Source: Planctomycetia bacterium (lineage in GTDB: Bacteria; Planctomycetota; Planctomycetia; Pirellulales; S012-138). From it: a stretch of 44,327 nt of DNA. Of the stretch, positions 34,435 to 42,151 are shown in pieces. Made by a program: the position numbers and the translations under genes. A model generated the notes under the pieces. It did not search any database. It saw only the letters and a list, made by a program, of their open reading frames with translations, and was not told where the DNA came from. How positions within the stretch are numbered: position 1 is the stretch's first letter; every line of letters starts with the position of its first letter. The stretch covers positions 1-44,327 of the forward strand of contig JACOUI010000163.1 of NCBI GenBank assembly GCA_016177915.1, read 5' to 3'.

Positions 34435-36267
34435 ATGAAGCGACACAGCGTACTGCTGTTTGCCGTATCGGCGCTAGTCGTGCTGGTTTTGGCGCTGCCC
34501 GCCGTCGCGCAAGGCACGCCGGGCGCCGCGGCCGACACGCTCGTGCGCCTCGTGCCCGACGACGCCGGCCTCGTCGTTCACGCCGAGGGGCTGGCCGACC
34601 GGCTGGAAGCATTCAAAAAGACGCCCCTCTTTTCGCGGCTGAAGGCCTTCCCGCCGCTCCGCGCCTGGCGGGACGCGCAGCAAGCCGAGCTGGCGTCCGC
34701 CTCAGCCCAAATCTCGCAGGCGCTTGGAGCGACGCCGGAAGAGCTTTGGGAGCACGTTTTCGGACAAGAGTTGGTCCTGGCCGTCTGGCCGCCCGACGAA
34801 GAAATTGCCGCCGGCGAAAAAACCGGCCCGCCCGCCCCGATCAGCGGCCCGGGCCTGCTCTTGGTGCGCGCCGATTCGGCGCAGCGGCTGACGCGGCTCA
34901 TCGACGCCGTCAGCCGGCTGCAGGCCGGCGACGAGCGCACGGAGTGGCGCGAAGCGACGCATCGCGGCGTGAAGTACCGTGAACTCACCGTTCGCGCCGA
35001 CGGCAACGAAGAATCGCTGTTCCTCTGCTCGGTGGACCGCGTGGGCATCCTCACGAACGACGATCGCCTGATGCGCCGCGTCGTCGAGGCGGTTGCCCCG
35101 CCCAAAGCCGAGCTGATCGACCGCCCGGCCACCCTGGACGGATTGCCGGCGTACCGGGCCTGCCTGGCGGACCTGCCCGCATCCGCGACCATTCACGTGT
35201 TCGTGAGCGCCCGCCGCTGGGACGAGTCGCTCCGGCGCGACGTGGCAAGCGCCTCGCCGGCCGAGCGCGGCGAGAAGGAAGGTTTTTTCCGCTTCTGGCA
35301 AAGCGTCGAATACGGCGGCCTGGGGCTGGAAATCGGCGACCGTGTCCTGCTTCAGGGAGTCGTCCGCATGGCGCCGGAGCGGCTTCCTCCGCCACTCCCG
35401 CAGGTACTCGCTAGCTTCTCGGGCGAAACGGCAATCGTGGAGCGAATCCCGGCAAGCTGCCTGGCGGCGGTCGCCGGCCGGTGCGACCTGGCCGGGCTCT
35501 TTCACGCCGCGCGGACCATGGCCCCGCCGGAGGAGCGCCGGGGCGGCGCTTGGGACCTGGTCGACCGCTTCCTCAAGCTGGTGGGGCCGGATTTCGCGGC
35601 TTACCTGACCGCCGACGAACCGCCCGCGTCCCAAGCGACGCCCGTCGAACCGCAGCCGACTGCCAAGCGATCGCTCCCCCTCCGCTGGATGGTCGGAATC
35701 GGCGTCCGCCGGCGCGAGCCCGGCGAGAACCTCCCACCGGGCAAAGATGTGCTGGAAACACTCGTTCCTCTGTCGCTGCAAATGACCTCGCTCCTGCGTG
35801 ACGGCACCCCGTTGGCCCGGCTGCGGACGATCGCGCACGGCGATCACCGCCTGACGCTCGTCGAAAACTGGTGGCTCCTGCCGCCCGGCGCCGTGGCCGC
35901 CTACGTCGTCACGACCGATTACCTCTGGGCCGGCGCCTCCGAGGCCACGATCCGCGCCGCCCTCGAGTTGCGCGCCGAAGACTCGCTGGCCGGTGCCAAC
36001 CGCTTCCGCGGCCTCGTCGACAAGACCCTCGGCGAGCCGACGCACCTCCTCTACGCCGACCTGGCCGCCATGCGCCGCCTCTTGGCAGAGCACAAAGAAG
36101 CGTTCGTCGCCGCCGTGGCCGAGGCGCGCGGGATTCCTCCCGACCGCGCGGAGCGCGGCCTGGCGCAGCTTGCCAGCATTCTGGAGCTGGCCGACACGGT
36201 GGTGGCGTCGATGCACGTCGACGAGCGGCGCGTTTCCGTGGCCCTGGGCGTCTCGGCCCAGCCGTAG
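34435..36267 (+). CDS. Hypothetical exported protein (DUF3352-like), sigma/anti-sigma operon member
   Basis: 610 aa; signal MKRHSVLLFAVSALVVLVLALPAVAQG; starts 3 bp after the anti-sigma stop. Confidence 0.7.
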   Translation: MKRHSVLLFAVSALVVLVLALPAVAQGTPGAAADTLVRLVPDDAGLVVHAEGLADRLEAFKKTPLFSRLKAFPPLRAWRDAQQAELASASAQISQALGATPEELWEHVFGQELVLAVWPPDEEIAAGEKTGPPAPISGPGLLLVRADSAQRLTRLIDAVSRLQAGDERTEWREATHRGVKYRELTVRADGNEESLFLCSVDRVGILTNDDRLMRRVVEAVAPPKAELIDRPATLDGLPAYRACLADLPASATIHVFVSARRWDESLRRDVASASPAERGEKEGFFRFWQSVEYGGLGLEIGDRVLLQGVVRMAPERLPPPLPQVLASFSGETAIVERIPASCLAAVAGRCDLAGLFHAARTMAPPEERRGGAWDLVDRFLKLVGPDFAAYLTADEPPASQATPVEPQPTAKRSLPLRWMVGIGVRRREPGENLPPGKDVLETLVPLSLQMTSLLRDGTPLARLRTIAHGDHRLTLVENWWLLPPGAVAAYVVTTDYLWAGASEATIRAALELRAEDSLAGANRFRGLVDKTLGEPTHLLYADLAAMRRLLAEHKEAFVAAVAEARGIPPDRAERGLAQLASILELADTVVASMHVDERRVSVALGVSAQP

Positions 36268-36368
36268 TTTGCCAGCGGTCGTACGCGCCGTTTGACGGCC
36301 CCAGGTCCGGGCGGGCACAATGGCATGCGCCGAAAACGACGCCCCCTGCCCTGCTCTCCCGGTCCAGC

Positions 36369-36971
36369 ATGTTTTTTGCACTCGACGGCATCGACGGCGG
36401 GGGCAAATCGACTCAGGTCGAGCTTCTCGCCGAGCACCTGCGGGCAAAAGGCCGCGACGTCGTCACCTGCCGCGATCCCGGCTCCACGTCGCTGGGCGAG
36501 GCGCTCCGCGGCATCCTCTTGAATCGCCGCACGACCATCAGCCGCCGGGCGGAAATGCTGCTCTACATGGCGGCGCGGGCGCAGCTTGTGGAAGAGATCA
36601 TCTCCCCTGCCCTTCTGGCCGGTAAATCCGTCGTCAGCGACCGGTTTCTCCTCTCCAACGTCGTCTACCAGGGACACGCCGGCGGCCTGGCGCCCGACGA
36701 AATCTGGGAAATCGGCCGCCGCGCCACCAAGGGCCTGGAGCCGGACCTGACGTTCGTCCTGGACGTTTCGCTCGACGAGGCCCAGAAACGCACCAACCGC
36801 CCGCTTGACCACATGGAGTCTCAGGGAGACGACTACCGCCGCAAGCTGCGGGAGGGGTTCCTGCAAGAGGCGGCCAGGCGGCCGGACAAGATTGTGGTCA
36901 TCGACGCCCGAGCGAGCGTCGAGGAAGTGCACGCGGCAATTCGCGCGGCCGTGGAGAAGCTCACGGCGTAG
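36369..36971 (+). CDS. tmk: Thymidylate kinase
   Basis: MFFALDGIDGGGKSTQVELLAEHL, CRDPGSTSLGEALR, VSDRFLLSNVVYQG. Confidence 0.95.
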   Translation: MFFALDGIDGGGKSTQVELLAEHLRAKGRDVVTCRDPGSTSLGEALRGILLNRRTTISRRAEMLLYMAARAQLVEEIISPALLAGKSVVSDRFLLSNVVYQGHAGGLAPDEIWEIGRRATKGLEPDLTFVLDVSLDEAQKRTNRPLDHMESQGDDYRRKLREGFLQEAARRPDKIVVIDARASVEEVHAAIRAAVEKLTA

Positions 36972-37023
36972 AATCAATTGGGCGACGGATGGTACGGATC
37001 AGGCGGATGAGCGCGGATCGGAG

Positions 37024-37758
37024 ATGTTGAATTCCATGCGCGAGGCGCGTACACCTCCTGAGGTCGTCGTTCACGACGGGCTGGAAAACTGCCCGTACCT
37101 GCCCGGCCGACTCTCGCGACTGCCGATGCGCTATCCGCTCCGGGCGCTCAGCCGGTCGGAGATGGACGAGCGCCTGGCCGCCGGCGACCGCCGCCAGGGG
37201 AGCTTCCTCTACCGCACGGCCTGCCCCGGCTGCCAGGCCTGCCAGCCGCTGCGCATCCCCATTGCGACCTTCCGGCCGAACAAGACGCAGCGCCGCGTGT
37301 GGCGAAACGGCGAATCGCTGTTCCGCATCGAAATCGGCGAGCCGACGGTCGAACCGCGCCGCGTCGAGCTTTACAACCTGCACAAGCGGCAGCGCAACCT
37401 GGCCCGCGGCGAATCGTCGATCGACGAGGCCGGATACAGCGCCTTTCTCGTCGACAGTTGCTGCGAAACGATCGAGATTCGCTACTTCATCGGGACCGAG
37501 CTGATCGGCGTGGCCACGGCCGACGTGGGCCGCACGTCGATGTCGGCCGTCTACTGCTATTTCAACCCGGCGTATTCGCGCCATAGCCCCGGCGTCTACT
37601 CGGTCCTGCACGAGATCGATCTCTGCCGGAAGTGGGGCCTCGTGCATCTCTATTTGGGCTTTTACATCGCCGGCCCTACGCGGATGGCGTACAAAGCGAA
37701 CTACCGGCCGCACGAGTTGTTCATCGACGGCCGCTGGGAATTGCAGGACAGCGGCTGA
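37024..37758 (+). CDS. bpt: Aspartate/glutamate leucyltransferase-type arginyl-tRNA-protein transferase (Bpt/ATE family)
   Basis: CPYLPGRLSRLPMRYPLRALSRSEMDERLAAGDRRQGSFLYRTACPGCQACQPLRIP, YCYFNPAYSRHSPGVYSVLHEIDLCRKWGLVHLYLGFYI, MAYKANYRPHEL. Confidence 0.93.
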   Translation: MLNSMREARTPPEVVVHDGLENCPYLPGRLSRLPMRYPLRALSRSEMDERLAAGDRRQGSFLYRTACPGCQACQPLRIPIATFRPNKTQRRVWRNGESLFRIEIGEPTVEPRRVELYNLHKRQRNLARGESSIDEAGYSAFLVDSCCETIEIRYFIGTELIGVATADVGRTSMSAVYCYFNPAYSRHSPGVYSVLHEIDLCRKWGLVHLYLGFYIAGPTRMAYKANYRPHELFIDGRWELQDSG

Positions 37759-38056
37759 GCCGCTGCTCGAGCGGCCCCGGCCCGGTCAAGGCGCGAAAGC
37801 GGCGCACAAATTCGTCGTCTTCGCGCATCTCTTGGACGATCGCTTCCCGATGGTCGAAGTAGTACGAAAGCGCCGCATGGACTTGCGCCAGCGTGAGGTG
37901 CGGCAATTCGCGGACGATCTCGCCAGGCGTCTTGCCTTGAATCTCCGACAGGGCATAGACGTCCTGCACGCGGACGCGCGTTCCCGCGATGAACGCCCGA
38001 GGACGCCCCTCCCGGTTGGCGCGAAGCTCGATGTGCGTGGCGACCGTCTGGCTCAT
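37721..38056 (-). CDS. DUF433 domain (antitoxin-like) protein
   Basis: IAGTRVRVQDVYALSEIQGKTPGEIVRELPHLTLAQVHAALSYYFDHREAIVQEM; overlaps the bpt 3' end tail-to-tail. Confidence 0.85.
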   Translation of the reverse strand: MSQTVATHIELRANREGRPRAFIAGTRVRVQDVYALSEIQGKTPGEIVRELPHLTLAQVHAALSYYFDHREAIVQEMREDDEFVRRFRALTGPGPLEQRLSRCPAIPSGRR

Positions 38057-38135
38057 GTCGCAATTGTACGATGCCCAGTCGCGTGCGGGCAATGCGATCG
38101 GCGCATTCGGCGCTCGGCGGGCTGATTTCGGCGGC

Positions 38136-39305
38136 TCAATTGCGCAGCGACCCGCCCAGCCACGCCGCCAGCGGCACGAAGATCACAAGCGGCAGCCAGG
38201 CCGCCAGCTCCGGCGAGATGTAGACCGCGCTGCCCAGATACTGCGCCCCCAGCACCGTCAGCATGAACAGCACGACGACCAAGAGGCACAGCCCCACCGA
38301 GACGAAAACGTTGCGGTTCTCCCGGCCAACCACCAGCGGCAAGCCCAAGAGCAAGAGCGTGATGTCCAAGAGCGGCTTGACGAACCGCGCATGGACCGCC
38401 ACGCGCACGTCCGCCCCGTAGTCCAGGCTGTCGTTTCGCAGGCCCTCGACGAGCGCCGCCGTCGACGAGAACCGCAGCCAGGCGTTTCCCCCCGCAAGCT
38501 GCTCGAACGTCACGTCGCTGTGCACGAAGCACTCGTCAGGTCCAAGCCAGTCGGTGTCCGACGGGCAGAGGATCACGCGGTTGCCGTTGGCGTCGATGAC
38601 CGACGGCTTTTGCGTGAGGCCCTCGGGCTGCACGACCTTCTTGAGCAGCCATCCGCCGGGCCGGCCCTCGGCCGCAGCGCGGTAATAGGCCGCCTCGGCG
38701 GCAAGCTGCGAACCGTAGCGGTCGAGCCCGGCGGGCAAAAGGAAACTTGGCCGGGCGATCATCCGGTCCTTGGCCACGAGCGTCACTCCCCGGATCAGAA
38801 CGTCCGTCTTGTTGTCGTACCGCGGCCGCAGGGCCTGGTGGCTTTCGCCCGACAGGTTCCGCGCCTCCTGGCTCAGCTCGGCGGCGAAGCGCGGGAAGAC
38901 GACCTCGCGCGCGGCCGCCACGAGCAAGGTGACGGCCACGCCCGACAGGAGCACTGGCATGCTGACGCGGAGCTTCGAGATGCCCGCGGCGTTGAGGGCC
39001 GTCATTTCATTGGCGCGCTGCATCACGGTGAGCGTGAACGCCGCGGCCAACAGCACCACCACGCCGCTCGTCAGGTCAAAGAAACCGATCGACTTGAAAA
39101 GATAGAACCGCAAGACGAACAGCCAGCCGTGCTTGTCGGAATAGGCCATGAAGTGGTCGAGATTGGAAAACAGGTCGAAGATGACGAACATCATCGCCAG
39201 GCTGAAAAAGCAGATCAGGAAGTTCCAGAAGAACTGGAACAGCACGAACCGGTCGATGATGTGCGTGCGCGAGAGCTTGCGGAGCGTCGAAAACATGGTC
39301 GTCAT
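38136..39305 (-). CDS. LptF/LptG family permease
   Basis: IIDRFVLFQFFWNFLICFFSLAMMFVIFDLFSNLDHFM; VVLLAAAFTLTVMQRANEMTALNAAGISKLRVSMPVLLSGVAVTLL; ARFVKPLLDITLLLLGLPLVVGRENRNVF. Confidence 0.9.
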   Translation of the reverse strand: MTTMFSTLRKLSRTHIIDRFVLFQFFWNFLICFFSLAMMFVIFDLFSNLDHFMAYSDKHGWLFVLRFYLFKSIGFFDLTSGVVVLLAAAFTLTVMQRANEMTALNAAGISKLRVSMPVLLSGVAVTLLVAAAREVVFPRFAAELSQEARNLSGESHQALRPRYDNKTDVLIRGVTLVAKDRMIARPSFLLPAGLDRYGSQLAAEAAYYRAAAEGRPGGWLLKKVVQPEGLTQKPSVIDANGNRVILCPSDTDWLGPDECFVHSDVTFEQLAGGNAWLRFSSTAALVEGLRNDSLDYGADVRVAVHARFVKPLLDITLLLLGLPLVVGRENRNVFVSVGLCLLVVVLFMLTVLGAQYLGSAVYISPELAAWLPLVIFVPLAAWLGGSLRN

Positions 39306-39375
39306 CCTTGACGCACGGGGGCAATTCGGGAGGCGTCGGCCGCCCGGTCTTCAAACTCTCAATCTCCGCCGGCTG

Positions 39376-40794
39376 TCATTTCGCGCGCCGAGGCGCGAGC
39401 GGCTCCACCGCACACTCCAGGGCGGGGTCGCCGCCGTCCGGCGACCTTCCCACGCACGCCGGCACGTCCTCCAACCGCCGGCGCAGCGCCGCGGCGAGCG
39501 CCGCAATCCCCTCGGCGATCCTCTCCGCCGGCTGCACGCCGAAGCTCAGGCGAATGTTGCTCTTCTGCACCGGAAATCCCTCGCGCGCATAGCAGAAATG
39601 CCCGGGCACGTACAGCACCCCCTGCCGCAGCGACTCCTCGTAGAGCGGCCGTCCGATGTCGGCGTCGATCCCCTCCGGCAGCGTGAGCCAGACGTAAAGG
39701 CCGCCGCGGGGCACGCGCCAGCGGCAGCCCAGCGGCGCCAGGTGCGTTTCGGCCGCCTTCAGCATCGCGTCGCGCTTGGCGCGATAGGTCTCGCGCAGCT
39801 TGCCGACGTGCCGCTCGAGCAGCCCGCGCTCGTAAAGCGCCCAGGCAAGCTGCTGGTTGAAATTCGGCGACCCGAAGTCGATGTTGCCCTTTTGCGCCAA
39901 GAGCGGCTCGACGAGCGGCGCAGGCAGGATGCCATAGCCGACCCGCAATCCCGGCGAGAACGATTTGGAAAAAGTCTGCGTCGCGATGACCGTCCCGCCG
40001 CCGTCGTCGAACGCCAAAAGGCTCGGAAAACTCTCGCCCTCGTAGCGAAGCTGCCGGTAGGCCGCGTCCTCGATGACGAAGATCGGCCGCCGCCGGGACC
40101 AGCGCCGGGCGATCTCGACGACCTGCGGCCGGCGGTCCCGCGAGAGGGTGATGCTGGCGGGGTTGTCGAAGAAACTGTTGACGTAAATCGCCTTCACGCG
40201 CGCCAGCTCGCCGGACTTGTCGAAAGCCGCGAGTTGCTCGTCGAGCGCCTCGGGGATCAGCCCCTCGCCGTCGGTCGCCACGCCGACCGTCCGCACCCCC
40301 AAGTTCGCCGCCAGCCCGATGAACACGAAATACGTCGGCGCGGCGCAGAGGACGATATCGCCGGGGTCGCAGAGCGTGTCCGCCAGCAAGTGCAAAAGCT
40401 GGTTGCTGCCGGCGGTGAGCACGACCCGATCGGCGGAGATGCCGCGCAGAGCGTGGGGATGGCCGTCGGCCGCCTGCCATTCCGCCAGCACCCGCTCCCG
40501 CAAGGGCAGGAAGCCGGCCGTCGTGCCGTATTGCAGGGCGGCCCGTCCCGGCTCGGGCTGGGAAAGCAGCCACTGGGCCGCTTCCCGCGTTTCCTCGACG
40601 GGAAGCGTCTCCTGGTCCACGAATCCGGCCGCCAGCGAAATCAACTCCGGCCGCTCAAGCGCCATGTGCATGAGCTGGCTGATGGGCTGGCCCTGGGCGA
40701 GCCCGGCGCGGCGGCTGAGAGCGGGAGCGGGCATCGCGGGCGACTTGGCAGCGCCGGTGGCGGGAGGGGACGAAACACGCGGAGTGCCAAGCAT
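39376..40794 (-). CDS. PLP-dependent aminotransferase (2-aminoadipate/MocR-type aminotransferase domain)
   Basis: LISLAAGFVDQETLP, LQYGTTAGFLPLRERVLAEW, VLTAGSNQLLHLLADTLCDPGDIVLCAAPTYFVF, TFSKSFSPGLRVGYGILP. Confidence 0.93.
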   Translation of the reverse strand: MLGTPRVSSPPATGAAKSPAMPAPALSRRAGLAQGQPISQLMHMALERPELISLAAGFVDQETLPVEETREAAQWLLSQPEPGRAALQYGTTAGFLPLRERVLAEWQAADGHPHALRGISADRVVLTAGSNQLLHLLADTLCDPGDIVLCAAPTYFVFIGLAANLGVRTVGVATDGEGLIPEALDEQLAAFDKSGELARVKAIYVNSFFDNPASITLSRDRRPQVVEIARRWSRRRPIFVIEDAAYRQLRYEGESFPSLLAFDDGGGTVIATQTFSKSFSPGLRVGYGILPAPLVEPLLAQKGNIDFGSPNFNQQLAWALYERGLLERHVGKLRETYRAKRDAMLKAAETHLAPLGCRWRVPRGGLYVWLTLPEGIDADIGRPLYEESLRQGVLYVPGHFCYAREGFPVQKSNIRLSFGVQPAERIAEGIAALAAALRRRLEDVPACVGRSPDGGDPALECAVEPLAPRRAK

Positions 40795-41309
40795 AGTTAG
40801 ACCCCTGAAACCGGGCAAGATCGGCAATCTGCGGACGGAATGGGGACAGTCGGTCCCGCCGTGGGGTTCGCTGTGCCGGCCCGACATGCCAACTCGCCGT
40901 GCCTTCAACGATTTTGAACCTGCCAATCTCATTGTGTCCAGTGAGCGGTCGTCGGGCAAAGGGCGTCGGCCGCGGCGCGGCGACGTTGCCCCATCGTGCG
41001 GCGGATTGCGGACTTGCGGCAGTGGCGAAATCCCGTGCCAGTCGCCGCCGTGCGTGCAGTCGTCTTGACGTTTTTTTCTGCAAGCTGATAAACTCGACTT
41101 GTGCCGCGATAGCCCGGACCGCGATTGTAGGGTGGGTCGAGCTGGCGATGGTGGGCGTCGCAAGCTTCACGACTTTGGGCGCCTCACGCAAAAAAGGGGC
41201 CGCGCGCCGCGAGCGAAGGCCCACCGGAAATGGGCTTGCTCCGCCCACCCTACCGTTTGGTGCCGCGATAGCGCCCCACCCCGCGTACGATGGAGCCGAC
41301 GGGAAGAAA

Positions 41310-42074
41310 ATGACCCAGACGCTTGGAATCGTCGAGGTCGACCTCGACTCGGCGCACATGCAGGAGAAAGTGATCTCCCGCCGGCTGGGCGGGAAGCCGC
41401 TCCTGGCGTGGGTCGTGCGGCAGGTCACCGATTGCCAGCGTCTGGACCGCGTCGTCGTGCTGTCGCCCGACACGCCCGCCGCCGACGTGCTGTCGCAGCT
41501 TGTGCCCCCCGACGTGCCGGTCGTGCGGTCGCCGGGCCGCGATGCGCTGGAACGCTTCACGAAAACCGCCGAGCGCTACGACGCGGCGGCCGCGGTGCGC
41601 ATCGGCGTACACACGCCGTTCGTCGACCCGGTCCTCATCGACCGCCTGGTGCGAACGGCCGACGAGCACCCCTCCTGCGACTACATCAGCTATTGCTGCG
41701 GCGACGGCCGCCCTGCCCTGTTCTCGCCCGTCGGCGTGATCGGCGAATGGTGCCGCCGCGCCGCGTTGCAGCGCGCCAACCGCGACGCCGTCGACCACGC
41801 CGTCCGCGACGACGTGACGCGCTACGTCTGCTCCCATCCGGAAGTTTTCAACATCCGCTTGATCCCGCTGCCGGTGGAAATCGACCGCCAGGACGTCCGG
41901 CTGCGGATCGAGTCGGAGGAGGACTGGGAACACGCGCAGCAGATTTTCGAGGCCCTCGGCCCGGAGCGGCTCGATTGGCGAAAAATCGCCGGCCTGTTGG
42001 AGCACAACCCGGCCATGCGCCGCCGCATGGCCGCCCTCAACCAGCTTGACGCGCCGTTGGAGTCCCGTTTGTAG
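41310..42074 (+). CDS. Cytidylyltransferase (KdsB/SpsF-like) family protein
   Basis: LGGKPLLAWVVRQVTDCQRLDRVVVLSPD, VRSPGRDALERFTKTAERYDAAAAVRIGVHTPFVDPVLIDRLV, RLRIESEEDWEHAQQIFEAL. The stop lies inside a long palindrome. Confidence 0.82.
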   Translation: MTQTLGIVEVDLDSAHMQEKVISRRLGGKPLLAWVVRQVTDCQRLDRVVVLSPDTPAADVLSQLVPPDVPVVRSPGRDALERFTKTAERYDAAAAVRIGVHTPFVDPVLIDRLVRTADEHPSCDYISYCCGDGRPALFSPVGVIGEWCRRAALQRANRDAVDHAVRDDVTRYVCSHPEVFNIRLIPLPVEIDRQDVRLRIESEEDWEHAQQIFEALGPERLDWRKIAGLLEHNPAMRRRMAALNQLDAPLESRL

Positions 42075-42107
42075 TGACCGCATTAATGCGGTCACTACAA
42101 ACGGGAC
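42062..42107. repeat. 46-bp perfect palindrome overlapping the cytidylyltransferase stop codon
   Basis: gtcccgtttgtagtgaccgcattaatgcggtcactacaaacgggac equals its own reverse complement. Confidence 0.95.
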
Positions 42108-42151
42108 CGTCACGACGACGACGGGCCTCTCATTAAGCAAATCGGGCCGCC

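Noticed and set aside
37989-40800. 440-aa and 550-aa plus-strand ORFs opposite the LptF/G-family and aminotransferase genes
   Set aside because: Antisense shadows; the minus-strand genes have clear family motifs.
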